A DNA stretch of 64,000 bases from Hoeflea marina (GTDB lineage: Bacteria; Pseudomonadota; Alphaproteobacteria; Rhizobiales; Rhizobiaceae). Each line of letters begins with the position of its first letter. The stretch's first letter is position 1. The notes beneath the pieces were generated by a model. That model made no database searches. It was not told the DNA's origin and saw only the letters and a program-made list of their open reading frames with translations. Position numbers and translations under genes: made by a program. Of this stretch, positions 37,667 through 46,952 are shown piece by piece. Location of the stretch: assembly GCF_003182275.1 (NCBI RefSeq), contig NZ_QGTR01000003.1:620001-684000 (forward strand), read 5' to 3'.

Positions 37667-38536
37667 TCAACGAGCGCCGACGAGGCCGTCGAGACTGCGA
37701 TAATCATCCGGTGCGGCGGCAACGAAGCCGCCGGCATGAAAGGGCTCGAGGAGATCGAGCAGACCGGGCGAGGCTTGCGGCATGGCGTCCAGAAAAGCGC
37801 CGATGGCCTGGGCAAGATCATCGGGCATGGAGCGATGGACGGCATGCGGGCCATGGCGCACGGGCTCGGAAAGCCAGCTGATTCGCAGCGGCCCCGCACC
37901 CGCCAGCCGGTTGGAATAGAGCCCGCCGAAGACCTGGTCGGCGCTGGAAACCCGTTCGCCGGGCCGCTCCGGAATCCAGCCGAAGAATCCATCCACCTGG
38001 CCCGCGACGAAGCGGTCGACCACCGATCCGACGCTTCCCGCGCGCGCCAGCGTCGGGGTCGCGAGGCCCCCGCTGATCATGGCGAGATGCGGAATCTGCC
38101 AGCCCGACACGGACTCTTCGTCCGAGAACGCGATCCGGAGATCGGCCACCTTCGATCCCGCACTTTCGCGGACAACGAGCACCGACCGGAAGCCCGTGGT
38201 CCCGTCACCCGCCACCGCTCGCCGCAAGGCCCTGACACAGCCGCAGACGGACTGGGTTGCCGCGAAGGACCTGGCCGAATGGATCGCGTAGAGCACGCGC
38301 GCGCTGGCATGGGCGTCGATCAGGCCGGCATAGCTGCGGAAGCGGACAATCTCGACCGGAAGGCCGAGCGCGCTGGCGTAGGCCCGGCGGACGGTCTCGA
38401 GCCGGACCGGATCGGCAACCGCCGCATGGCTGTCGACTATGCCGATCCGGAGCACCGGGACCGTCTCGCGATAGTCGGCCCGGGCGATTGCCGGCGCCAG
38501 CGCGGCGAAGATGAAAAACACCTGCAGCAATCGCAA
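37667..38536 (-). CDS. PhnD-like phosphate/phosphonate-type periplasmic binding protein (orphan)
   Basis: A 289-residue exported protein with a signal peptide ending at AIARAD. The fold pattern VLRIGIVDSHAAVADPVRLETVRR and VRFRSYAGLIDAH resembles PhnD-family solute-binding proteins. A TTG start is used, with AGGAG eight bases upstream. No permease or ATPase is adjacent, so it may be a sensor or accessory protein. It converges on the tadE arm and diverges from deoB. Confidence in the fold is fair, in the ligand none. Confidence 0.75.
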   Translation of the reverse strand: MRLLQVFFIFAALAPAIARADYRETVPVLRIGIVDSHAAVADPVRLETVRRAYASALGLPVEIVRFRSYAGLIDAHASARVLYAIHSARSFAATQSVCGCVRALRRAVAGDGTTGFRSVLVVRESAGSKVADLRIAFSDEESVSGWQIPHLAMISGGLATPTLARAGSVGSVVDRFVAGQVDGFFGWIPERPGERVSSADQVFGGLYSNRLAGAGPLRISWLSEPVRHGPHAVHRSMPDDLAQAIGAFLDAMPQASPGLLDLLEPFHAGGFVAAAPDDYRSLDGLVGAR

Positions 38537-38622
38537 TCGCCGTACTCCTGCAATGAAATGTGATGGGTTCGCGAGGCCATTTCATAGCATGTCTGCCGGC
38601 ATCTGTGTCGAGATGGTGGAAT

Positions 38623-38635
38623 CACGGTTACCGTG
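38623..38635. promoter_or_regulatory. Inverted repeat in the deoB upstream region
   Basis: CACGG-TTA-CCGTG is a perfect 5-bp inverted repeat, followed six bases later by TTGACA (38641-38646), a good -35-like hexamer facing deoB. It is a candidate operator for the nucleoside salvage arm. Confidence 0.35.
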
Positions 38636-38698
38636 CGAGGTTGACAAAGGGCGGGCTTCGGGCAATTCCCGTGCGCTTGCCGGCTCAGGAGAGACATG

Positions 38699-39919
38699 AT
38701 GGCGCGTGCATTCTTGCTTGTACTGGATTCCTTCGGCATCGGCGGCGCCCCCGACGCCGAAGCCTATGGCGACCTGGGGGCAGACACACTGGGTCACATC
38801 GCAGAACACTGCGCCGCCGGGCTCGGTGATCGCGCCGGACTGCGCAAGGGGCCGCTCAAGCTGCCGCACATGCAGGCGCTGGGCCTGAGCGAAGCCGCGC
38901 TGGCGGCAAGCGGCATGATGCCATCCGGCATGGAGTTGCAGGCCAGACCACGCGGCATCCACGGTGCGGCGACCGAGACATCGCGCGGCAAGGACACTCC
39001 CTCGGGCCATTGGGAAATGACCGGCCAGCCGGTGCGCTTCGACTGGGGCTACTTTCCCGACAAGGGTCCCGCCTTCAGCGAGGCGCTCATCGCGGCGATC
39101 ATCGAGAAAGGCCGCCTGCCGGGCATTCTCGGCAATTGCCATGCTTCTGGCACGGACATCATCTCCCGTCTCGGCGCCGAGCACATGCTGAGCGGCAAGC
39201 CGATCTGCTACACATCCAACGATTCGGTCTTCCAGATCGCCGCCCACGAAGAGAGCTTCGGCCTCGCCCGGCTCTTCGGCCTGTGCGAGACAGTCCGCAA
39301 GCTCGTCGATCCGCTCAACATCGGCCGGGTAATCGCGCGGCCGTTCCGCGGCACGCCGGAAACCGGGTTCAGCCGCACCGGCAACCGCCGCGACTATTCG
39401 GTGCCGCCGCCGGGGCCGACCCTGCTCGACATCGCCGCCGGGGCGAAGCGGCGCGTGTTCGGGGTGGGAAAGATCAGCGACATCTTCGCCCATCAGGGAA
39501 TCACCGACATGCGCAAGGCGCACGGCAACGCGGCCCTGTTCGACGCCACGCTGAAGGCCGCCGACGATGCCGGCGACGGCGACCTGGTGTTCACCAATTT
39601 CGTCGATTTCGACATGCTCTACGGCCACCGCCGCGACGTGCCCGGCTACGCGGCGGCGCTTGAGCTGCTCGACAGCCAATTGCCGGCGCTGGCGCGCAAG
39701 CTCAAGCCCGGCGATCTGGTGCTGATGACCGCCGATCATGGGTGCGACCCGACCTGGCGCGGCTCCGACCATACCCGGGAACGCGTGCCGGTTCTGGGTT
39801 TCGGCCCCGGCCTTCCGCCGCGCGACATCGGCGTGCGCGACAGCTACGCCGACATCGGGGCCTCGATTGCGGCTCATCTCAAGCTGGACGCCCCTCAGAA
39901 CGGCCGGAGCTTCCTGTGA
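38699..39919 (+). CDS. deoB: Phosphopentomutase
   Basis: A 406-residue alkaline-phosphatase-superfamily mutase interconverting (deoxy)ribose 1- and 5-phosphates. The metal and phosphorylation features are [16 protein letters not shown] at the N-terminus, [17 protein letters not shown], and [18 protein letters not shown] near the end. Two adjacent ATGs exist; the second has better spacing to AGGAG and gives the usual MARAFL start. Its stop overlaps the GTG of add. Confidence 0.95.
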   Translation: MARAFLLVLDSFGIGGAPDAEAYGDLGADTLGHIAEHCAAGLGDRAGLRKGPLKLPHMQALGLSEAALAASGMMPSGMELQARPRGIHGAATETSRGKDTPSGHWEMTGQPVRFDWGYFPDKGPAFSEALIAAIIEKGRLPGILGNCHASGTDIISRLGAEHMLSGKPICYTSNDSVFQIAAHEESFGLARLFGLCETVRKLVDPLNIGRVIARPFRGTPETGFSRTGNRRDYSVPPPGPTLLDIAAGAKRRVFGVGKISDIFAHQGITDMRKAHGNAALFDATLKAADDAGDGDLVFTNFVDFDMLYGHRRDVPGYAAALELLDSQLPALARKLKPGDLVLMTADHGCDPTWRGSDHTRERVPVLGFGPGLPPRDIGVRDSYADIGASIAAHLKLDAPQNGRSFL

Positions 39920-40887
39920 CCCCGGCGGTGCCCAAGGCGGAGTTGCACTGCCATATCGAAGGCGCCGCCTCACCGGCCCTCGTCCGGACTCAGGCGCTCA
40001 AATACGGCGTGGACATTTCCGGCTTCATCACCGGCGACAGCTACGTCTGGTCCGACTTCACCGGCTTCCTGGCAGCCTATGACGGAGCCGCCGGCCTGTT
40101 CAGGACGGAAGAGGACTATGCGGAACTGGCCGAGACCTATCTCCGCGGTATCGCCGAGGAGGGCGCCATCTATGCGGAGATCTTCGTCTCCCCGGACCAC
40201 GCGAAGGCCGCCGGGCTGTCGACCGAGGGCTACTTCCGAGGGCTAGCCGAAGGCATCGCGCGCGCCCGCGGCCAGTGCGGCATCGAATGCCGGATGATTC
40301 TCGTCGGCATCCGGCATTTGGGTGCCGAGGCCGTGGAAGCCGCCGCCCGCCTGGCGGCATCGCGACCCCACCGGCTCATCAGCGGTTTCGGAATGGCCGG
40401 CGAGGAGCGCTTCGGGCGCGTCGCCGACTATCGGCGGGCCTTCGACATAGCCCGTGACGCAGGGCTTGGCATCACCATCCACGCCGGCGAACTCTGCGGC
40501 GCCGGCAGCGTGCGTGACGCCCTCGACGTGGTGCGCCCGACGCGGATCGGCCATGGCGTCCGCTCGATCGAGGATCCGGCGCTGGTGAGGCGCATTGCCG
40601 GCGAAGGCGTCGTGCTGGAGCTATGTCCTGGGTCGAACGTCGCCCTCAAGGTGTTTGCGAGCATGGCGGAGCACCCCTTCGACCTGCTCCTGCGCCAGGG
40701 TGTGAAGGTGACGCTGAATTCCGACGATCCGCCGCACTTCCAATCCTCGATCGGCAGGGAATATGACGCGGCCGCCAAGACCTGGGGATACGACGCGCGG
40801 CAGCTCATCGGGATCACGCGCACGGCGGTCATGGCTGCCTTCGTTGACGAGCCGACGCGCGAAAAACTCTTGGGACAGCTTGGCTGA
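39916..40887 (+). CDS. add: Adenosine deaminase
   Basis: A 323-residue amidohydrolase converting (deoxy)adenosine to (deoxy)inosine. Zinc-binding and catalytic residues are in [21 protein letters not shown] and [10 protein letters not shown]. The GTG start overlaps the deoB stop, with GGAG seven bases upstream. Its product feeds the purine nucleoside phosphorylase encoded on the facing arm. Confidence 0.95.
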   Translation: MTPAVPKAELHCHIEGAASPALVRTQALKYGVDISGFITGDSYVWSDFTGFLAAYDGAAGLFRTEEDYAELAETYLRGIAEEGAIYAEIFVSPDHAKAAGLSTEGYFRGLAEGIARARGQCGIECRMILVGIRHLGAEAVEAAARLAASRPHRLISGFGMAGEERFGRVADYRRAFDIARDAGLGITIHAGELCGAGSVRDALDVVRPTRIGHGVRSIEDPALVRRIAGEGVVLELCPGSNVALKVFASMAEHPFDLLLRQGVKVTLNSDDPPHFQSSIGREYDAAAKTWGYDARQLIGITRTAVMAAFVDEPTREKLLGQLG

Positions 40888-40960
40888 GGTGGCCGCTCAG
40901 GGTTGCCGCCCCATGCCAATCCGTGTTTGATCACGACCAACTCATGAAAGGCAGAACACC

Positions 40961-41590
40961 ATGGACGGCGTCACGGTCATCAAGCATCCGCTGGTGCAGC
41001 ACAAGCTGACCATCATGCGCAAGAAGGAAACCTCCACGGCCGGGTTCAGGCGGCTGTTGCGCGAGATCTCGACGCTGCTCTGCTATGAGGTGACCCGCGA
41101 CCTGGAACTGACCATGGAACGGATCGAGACCCCGCTGCAGGAGATCGACGCCCCGGTGCTGGAAGGCAAGAAGCTGGTCTTCGCCTCGATCCTGCGCGCC
41201 GGCAACGGCCTGCTCGAAGGCATGCTGGACCTTGTCCCCTCTGCCCGCGTCGCTCATATCGGCGTCTATCGCGACCATGACACGCTGGAAGCGATCGAGT
41301 ATTATTTCAAGGCCCCCGAAGATGTCAGCAACCGGCTGGTGATCGTCGTTGATCCGATGCTGGCGACCGGCAACTCCTCCATCGCCTCGATCGAGAAGCT
41401 CAAGGAACGCGGCGCCAGGAACATTCGCTTCCTCTGCCTGCTCGCAGCACCCGAAGGCATCCGCAACTTCCAGGCGGCCCATCCCGACGTGCCGATCTTC
41501 ACGGCCGCCATAGACAGCCATCTCAACGAGAAGGGCTACATCGTGCCGGGTCTGGGCGACGCCGGCGACCGGATGTACGGCACCAAGTAA
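40961..41590 (+). CDS. upp: Uracil phosphoribosyltransferase
   Basis: A 209-residue enzyme making UMP from uracil and PRPP. The PRPP-binding loop is [12 protein letters not shown] and the C-terminal uracil-binding region is [17 protein letters not shown]. It is the third gene of the deoB-add-upp salvage arm, 73 bases after add. A weak hairpin (CCCC-ATT-GGGG then TTT, 41596-41609) follows and may terminate the unit. Confidence 0.97.
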   Translation: MDGVTVIKHPLVQHKLTIMRKKETSTAGFRRLLREISTLLCYEVTRDLELTMERIETPLQEIDAPVLEGKKLVFASILRAGNGLLEGMLDLVPSARVAHIGVYRDHDTLEAIEYYFKAPEDVSNRLVIVVDPMLATGNSSIASIEKLKERGARNIRFLCLLAAPEGIRNFQAAHPDVPIFTAAIDSHLNEKGYIVPGLGDAGDRMYGTK

Positions 41591-41708
41591 CACGGCCCCA
41601 TTGGGGTTTGCTTAACCCTCAAGGCACAAACCGGTCCGATTCGGCCGGTCTTTCACCTCGTGTTAGGGCGTTTCGCGTTTGATGCCGGGGATTTTCCGGG
41701 GATCATTC

Positions 41709-42260
41709 ATGCTCAAAAAGGCTTTCCTTCTGTGTTGCATTGCACTGGCTGCGGCCGGGGCCCCGCAGTATCTCAGCCAGTTGGGTTCCGCCGGGTCCGG
41801 CTCCGCGCCGAAAAAGGCCGCCGATCCGATCGCCACGGCGGCATTGCCCGTCCCGCCGGCGCAGCCCAAGGCCAGCTATCTGACCGGCATTCGCGCCGTG
41901 CAGATACCCATGGGCAAGTCCGGCCATTTCTCCGCGCAGTTCCGGGTCAACGGCCGCACGGTCGACGGACTCATCGACACCGGCGCGACCTTCGTCGCCA
42001 TCAACCAGAGCATGGCCCGGACCGTCGGGCTGAAGCTCAGGGCATCCGATTTCAACCGCACGGTCCGCACCGCCAACGGCAGCACCAGGGCGGCCTATGT
42101 CGAACTCGACCGGGTGGAGATCGGCAGCATCAGCGTCTCGGATGTGGGTGCTTTCGTGCTCGAGGATGCGGCGCTGTCCGGCACGCTGATCGGAATGAGC
42201 TTCCTGTCGAAGCTGAGTTCGTACAAGGTCAGGGAGCAGGTCCTGGAGCTTGCGAACTAA
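41709..42260 (+). CDS. Retropepsin-like (clan AA) aspartic protease, TIGR02281 type
   Basis: A 183-residue exported protein. An N-terminal hydrophobic segment (LLCCIALAAAG) precedes a Pro/Ala linker and a single retropepsin-like domain with the catalytic DTGAT at VDGLIDTGATFVAIN, then LIGMSFLSKLSSYKV. Like retroviral proteases it would act as a dimer. The family is widespread in alphaproteobacteria; substrates are mostly unknown. Start MLKKAF was preferred over a Met ten codons earlier because it gives a proper signal. It lies between the two salvage arms with no obvious link. Confidence 0.85.
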   Translation: MLKKAFLLCCIALAAAGAPQYLSQLGSAGSGSAPKKAADPIATAALPVPPAQPKASYLTGIRAVQIPMGKSGHFSAQFRVNGRTVDGLIDTGATFVAINQSMARTVGLKLRASDFNRTVRTANGSTRAAYVELDRVEIGSISVSDVGAFVLEDAALSGTLIGMSFLSKLSSYKVREQVLELAN

Positions 42261-42267
42261 ACGTCGC

Positions 42268-43581
42268 TCATGCGATCCGGTCGAGGATTGCGGGCGTTGC
42301 CGCGGGCCTGGCGTCCGCAACACGAATGGCCTTCATCAGCCGGGAGCGGGCATCGGCGAGTTGGTCTTCGCCGCGCGCATGGACGCAGGCGAGCGGCGCC
42401 CCCTTTTCAACTCGCGAGCCGACCGGAAGCAGGCCGGTGATGCCGACGGCGTGGTCAACCGGATCGGACGGGCGCACCCGGCCGCCGCCGAGCGCCACCA
42501 CGGCCAATCCCACGCCGCGTGCGTCATACTCCGCCACCCACCCCGCCTCCGGGGCCGCAAGCTCGACGATCAGCGGTGCCGCGGGCAGGTGGCGCCCGCA
42601 ATCCTCCACAAGATCGGCGGGCCCGCCCAGGGCATGGACCATGCGGCCGAAGATCTCGGCGGCGCGGCCGCTGTCGAGCGCCGCACGGGCGCTGGCCAAC
42701 CCCTCGACGGTGTCGGTGGCGAGGCCGCCGGACACCAGCATCTCGGCTGCCAGCGCAAGGGTGACTTCCGCCAGCCGGGGGTCAGCCGAACCGGTCAGGA
42801 AGGCCACGGCATTGGCCACTTCTACCGCATTGCCGGCAGCGGATGCGAGCGGCTGGTTCATGTCGGTGAGCAGCGCCGTGGTCGGCATGCCGGCGCCGCC
42901 TGCTACTGACACCAGCGAGCGGGCAAGCCGCGTGGCGCTTTCGCGGTCCGCCATGAAGGCGCCGTTGCCGAACTTGACGTCCATCACCAGAGCCGACAGG
43001 CCGGCTGCCAGCTTCTTGGACAGGATCGAGGCGGTGATCAGCGGAATCGATTCGACCGTGCCGGTGACGTCGCGAATCGCGTAGAAGCGCTTGTCGGCCG
43101 GAGCGAGATTGCCGGTCTGCCCGATGATGGCGCATCCGACCTCGCCCACGACCTTGCGGAACAGCGCGCTTGCGGGCATCGCCTGATAGCCCGGAATCGA
43201 TTCCATCTTGTCGAGCGTGCCGCCGGTGTGGCCCAGGCCCCGGCCGGAGATCATCGGCACCGCAAGCCCGCAGGCGGCGGCGATCGGGGCCAGCATCAGC
43301 GAGACATTGTCGCCCACGCCGCCGGTGGAATGCTTGTCGACAACCGGTCGATCCAGCTCGGGCCAGGCCAGCACATCGCCGGAGTCTCGCATGGCCAGGG
43401 TCAACGAGACCGATTCATCCCGGCTCATGCCCCGGAAGAAGATCGCCATCGCCAGTGCAGCCACCTGCCCCTCGCCGACGCTGCCGTCGGTCAGCCCGCG
43501 GACAAAGGCACGGATGTCCTGGTCGGCGAGAGCACCACCGTCGCGCTTGGTCCGAATGATCTCCTGGGGCAGGAATGTCAT
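42268..43581 (-). CDS. deoA: Thymidine phosphorylase
   Basis: A 437-residue pyrimidine nucleoside phosphorylase splitting thymidine or deoxyuridine to base and deoxyribose 1-phosphate. The signature [18 protein letters not shown] binds phosphate, and [20 protein letters not shown] follows. The length equals the E. coli enzyme. The upstream frame extension overlaps punA and was removed. It is the last gene of the minus-strand nucleoside arm and ends eight bases from the aspartic protease stop. Confidence 0.95.
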   Translation of the reverse strand: MTFLPQEIIRTKRDGGALADQDIRAFVRGLTDGSVGEGQVAALAMAIFFRGMSRDESVSLTLAMRDSGDVLAWPELDRPVVDKHSTGGVGDNVSLMLAPIAAACGLAVPMISGRGLGHTGGTLDKMESIPGYQAMPASALFRKVVGEVGCAIIGQTGNLAPADKRFYAIRDVTGTVESIPLITASILSKKLAAGLSALVMDVKFGNGAFMADRESATRLARSLVSVAGGAGMPTTALLTDMNQPLASAAGNAVEVANAVAFLTGSADPRLAEVTLALAAEMLVSGGLATDTVEGLASARAALDSGRAAEIFGRMVHALGGPADLVEDCGRHLPAAPLIVELAAPEAGWVAEYDARGVGLAVVALGGGRVRPSDPVDHAVGITGLLPVGSRVEKGAPLACVHARGEDQLADARSRLMKAIRVADARPAATPAILDRIA

Positions 43582-43646
43582 GGTCCCGGCCTCATGTCGC
43601 AAAGCCGCCCCGGAACTTGGTCTTCTGCCGGCCGGGCTGCGCAAGA

Positions 43647-44453
43647 TCATCCATTCCGGTCGGGCTCCTCGAGCATGGTCCGCAGAATCGTCGCCAGCCG
43701 TCCGCCGCCGAGCGGCGCAATGTCCTTGGTTTCCTGGTGGCTCAGTTCGGCGCCCGTCATGCCGGCTCCGTAGTTGGTGATCACCGATGCCGCCACCACG
43801 TCCATGCCGAGAAAGCGGGCGAGGATGACCTCCGGCACGGTCGACATGCCGACCGCGTCCGCGCCGAGGATCCGCGCCATGCGGATTTCCGCCGGCGTCT
43901 CGAAGCTCGGGCCGGAAAACCACATATACACGCCTTCATGCAGCGGGGTGGCGGATGCCCGTGCGGCCTCGACCATCCGCGCAGCCAGCGTTGCATCATA
44001 GGCGCTGGTCAGGCCGACAAAGCGGCGGTCGTCGACCTCGCCGATCAGCGGGTTGGAGCCGGAAAAGTTGATATGATCGCTGATCCGCATCACCGACCCC
44101 GGCGGCATGTCCTGGCGCAGCGAGCCGGCGGAGTTGGTCAGGATCAGCTTCGTCACGCCGAGGCCCCTGAGGGTCTCGAGCGGTTTCCGCATGACGTCGG
44201 CCCTGCCGTGCTCGTAATAATGGGCGCGGCCGGAGAGAACCAGCACCGGCGTGCCGCCGAGATGGCCGGCCACCAGTTCGCCGGCATGGCCGGACACGCC
44301 GCCGGCGGGAAATCCCGGCAGGTCGCCATAGGGGACCCGGACCGGATCGCTGATCAGGTCCACGAGGGGCCCCAGCCCGGAGCCCAGCACCAGCGCGTGG
44401 CGCGGCATCAGGCCGTTGAGGCGTTCAGTGAGAATGTCTGTCGCCGATGTCAT
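43647..44453 (-). CDS. punA: Purine nucleoside phosphorylase (trimeric, PNP-I)
   Basis: A 268-residue enzyme that phosphorolyses inosine, guanosine or xanthosine. Motifs are [48 protein letters not shown] and ITNYGAGM, the trimeric mammalian-like class. Its ATG overlaps the cdd stop (ATGA), so the two are coupled. It uses inosine produced by Add from the opposite arm. Confidence 0.93.
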   Translation of the reverse strand: MTSATDILTERLNGLMPRHALVLGSGLGPLVDLISDPVRVPYGDLPGFPAGGVSGHAGELVAGHLGGTPVLVLSGRAHYYEHGRADVMRKPLETLRGLGVTKLILTNSAGSLRQDMPPGSVMRISDHINFSGSNPLIGEVDDRRFVGLTSAYDATLAARMVEAARASATPLHEGVYMWFSGPSFETPAEIRMARILGADAVGMSTVPEVILARFLGMDVVAASVITNYGAGMTGAELSHQETKDIAPLGGGRLATILRTMLEEPDRNG

Positions 44454-44842
44454 GCGAGCGATCCCGTCTCGAATGCGAAGGGAAGCAGCTCGTCCATCCG
44501 CACGCTCCTGGCGATGCCGCCGGGGCCGCCCATGTGGACGAGGGTGCCGGCGGTGGCGAACTCGGCCAGGCGCTGCCGGCAGCCGCCGCAGGGCGAGCAC
44601 ATCTCCAGCTTCTCGGCCACCACGGCCACTTCGACGATGCGCTTGCCGCCGGCCATCACCATATGCGCGATGGCCGAGGTCTCGGCGCACCAGCCCTCCG
44701 GAAACGACACCACCTCGATGTTGGCGCCGGAATAGATCTTTCCGTCATCGCAGAGGATGGCGGCACCGACGGGGAACTTCGAATAGGGTGCATGGCATCT
44801 GGCCATGGCCGAGATGGCCGCCTCGAACAGCGCTTGCTTCAT
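44450..44842 (-). CDS. cdd: Cytidine deaminase
   Basis: A 130-residue tetrameric-type cytidine deaminase, giving (deoxy)uridine. The zinc site is Cys52-Ala-Glu54 in GWCAETSA, with Cys85 and Cys88 in PCGGCRQ. It sits three bases after the ABC permease gene and overlaps punA, forming a transport-deaminate-phosphorolyse series. Confidence 0.95.
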   Translation of the reverse strand: MKQALFEAAISAMARCHAPYSKFPVGAAILCDDGKIYSGANIEVVSFPEGWCAETSAIAHMVMAGGKRIVEVAVVAEKLEMCSPCGGCRQRLAEFATAGTLVHMGGPGGIARSVRMDELLPFAFETGSLA

Positions 44843-44845
44843 GGT

Positions 44846-45817
44846 TCAGCGTTCCTTGACATAGGGCACGCCGCCGGCGCGCGGCGGGATGGCCTTGCCG
44901 ATGAATCCCGCGAGCAGGATGACGGTGAGAATGTAGGGCAGCGCCTGCATGAACTGCGCCGGCACCTGGCCGATGAGCGGCAATGGATTGCCCTGGAGCC
45001 GGATCGACATGGCGTCGAGAAAGCCGAACAGCAGGCAGGCGAACATCACGTTGACCGGCTTCCATTTGGCGAAGATCAGCGCCGCCAGCGCGATGAATCC
45101 CTTGCCGGCGGTCATGCCCTTGACGAAGCCGCCGGTCATGGCCATCGACAGATAGGCGCCGGCAATGCCGCAGAGCAGGCCGCAGCAGATCACCGCGCGA
45201 TAGCGCAGCCAGGTGACCGAGATCCCGGCCGTGTCGACGGCGCCGGGATTCTCGCCAACGGCGCGCAGGCGCAGGCCGAAGCGGGTGCGATAGAGCACCC
45301 ACCAGGTGGCCGGCACCAGCGCGAAGGCCAGATAGGTCAGCAGGAAATGGCCGGACAGCAGATTCGAATAGATCGGACCGAGCACCGGGATCCCGGCAAT
45401 CTCGGCGGCGAAGGGCAGCTCATGGGTAACGAAGCGGCCGCCCTCGCCCAGGCGCGGCGTCTGCCCGCCCTGGTGAAACCAGGCCTGGCCGAGAATCACG
45501 GTGGCGCCCGCGGCGATGAAGTTGATCGCCACGCCCGAGACGATCTGATTGCCGCGCTGGGTGATGGAGGCAAAGCCGTGCACCAGCGCCAATGCCACCG
45601 ACACCGCCATGGCCGCCGTCAGGCCCAGCAACGCATTCTGGGTAATCCCTGCCACGGCACCGGCCGCGAAGGCCGCCGCCAGCATCTTTCCCTCAAGCCC
45701 GATGTCGAAGATTCCCGCGCGCTCGGAATAGAGCCCGGCGAGCGCCGCAAGGATCAGCGGCACCGAGACCCGGACGGTCGATTGCAGGATGACGATGAGG
45801 GCTTCGAAATATTCCAT
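44846..45817 (-). CDS. Nucleoside ABC transporter permease (second)
   Basis: A 323-residue BPD_transp_2 permease with eight or more hydrophobic helices. YSERAGIFDIGLEGKMLAAAFAAG is the diagnostic motif of the nucleoside (YufQ/BmpC-type) permeases. It follows the first permease by four bases. Substrate assignment rests on the family and on the cdd, punA and deoA genes that follow. Confidence 0.92.
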   Translation of the reverse strand: MEYFEALIVILQSTVRVSVPLILAALAGLYSERAGIFDIGLEGKMLAAAFAAGAVAGITQNALLGLTAAMAVSVALALVHGFASITQRGNQIVSGVAINFIAAGATVILGQAWFHQGGQTPRLGEGGRFVTHELPFAAEIAGIPVLGPIYSNLLSGHFLLTYLAFALVPATWWVLYRTRFGLRLRAVGENPGAVDTAGISVTWLRYRAVICCGLLCGIAGAYLSMAMTGGFVKGMTAGKGFIALAALIFAKWKPVNVMFACLLFGFLDAMSIRLQGNPLPLIGQVPAQFMQALPYILTVILLAGFIGKAIPPRAGGVPYVKER

Positions 45818-45821
45818 CCGC

Positions 45822-46952
45822 CTACTCCGCAGGTTTGGCGGTGCCGGGCCGGGCAGCGCCTAGGGTGGCAAACAGCGAGGTGATGGCCGGCCGGAACATG
45901 TTTTCGAGCGCACCGGCAAACAGGATCACAAGGCCCTGGATGATGACGATCATGTCGCGCGAGATCTCCGGCATCTCGAAGGAAATCTCCGCGCCACCCT
46001 GGTAGAGCATGCCGAACAGGATCGCCGCCGGGATGATGCCGGCGGGATGCGATCGTCCCATCAGGGCGACGGCGATGCCGACGAAGCCGGCACCGGAGAC
46101 GAAATCGAGCTGCATGCGGTGCTGGTCGCCCATGATCGGGTTGAGCGCCATCATCCCGGCCAGCGCGCCCGAGAGCATCATGGTGATGATGATGATGCGG
46201 TTTTCGCGGATTCCCGCGTAGCGGGCGGCTTTCGGACTGTGACCCATCGTGCGGATCTCGTAGCCGAGCCGGGTGCGCCAGATGATGACCCAGACGACGA
46301 AGGCCGCAATCAGCGCCAGCAGAAAGGACAGGTTGAACGGCGCGCCTCCGATGTCGAGGCCGAACGCACCCAGCAGCCAGTCGAGCTTCGGCAGCCGGCC
46401 ACCCTCGACGAAGGTGCGGGTCTGCGGCGCCATCGATCCGGCGGGCTTGAGCACGTCGACCAGCAGATAGACCATCAGGCTGGACGCGATGAAATTGAAC
46501 ATGATCGTGGTGATGACGATGTGGCTGCCGCGCTTGGCCTGCAGCCAGCCGGGGATCATCGCCCAGACAGCGCCCATCAGCGCCGCGCCCAGAATCGCGA
46601 AGGGAAAGGTCACGAACCACGGCACATACTGATCGAGCCAGAGACAGGGCAGGGCGACGCCGATGCCCGCCACATAGGCCTGGCCTTCGCCGCCGATGTT
46701 GAACAGGCCTCCATGGAATGCCATGGCGACGGCAAGACCGGTGAAGATGAAATTGGTGGCATAGTAGAGCGTGTAGCCGATGCCTTCGCCATAGCCGAAC
46801 GCCCCCTCGACCAGAAGCGCGGCGGCGCGGAGCGGGCTCTCGCCGACCGCCAGCACCACCAGGCCCGCGACCAGAAACGCCACGACCAGATTTATCAGCG
46901 GGATCAGACCGAAATCCACCCAGGCGGGAAGTTTGCCGTAGGGCACGCTCAT
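45822..46952 (-). CDS. Nucleoside ABC transporter permease (first)
   Basis: A 376-residue BPD_transp_2 permease, YufP-like. It contains AMAFHGGLFNIGGEGQAYVAGIG, the equivalent of the conserved motif in its partner, and YEIRTMGHSPKAARYAGI. Its ATG overlaps the ATPase stop (ATGA). The C-terminus ends shortly before the second permease. Confidence 0.92.
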   Translation of the reverse strand: MSVPYGKLPAWVDFGLIPLINLVVAFLVAGLVVLAVGESPLRAAALLVEGAFGYGEGIGYTLYYATNFIFTGLAVAMAFHGGLFNIGGEGQAYVAGIGVALPCLWLDQYVPWFVTFPFAILGAALMGAVWAMIPGWLQAKRGSHIVITTIMFNFIASSLMVYLLVDVLKPAGSMAPQTRTFVEGGRLPKLDWLLGAFGLDIGGAPFNLSFLLALIAAFVVWVIIWRTRLGYEIRTMGHSPKAARYAGIRENRIIIITMMLSGALAGMMALNPIMGDQHRMQLDFVSGAGFVGIAVALMGRSHPAGIIPAAILFGMLYQGGAEISFEMPEISRDMIVIIQGLVILFAGALENMFRPAITSLFATLGAARPGTAKPAE

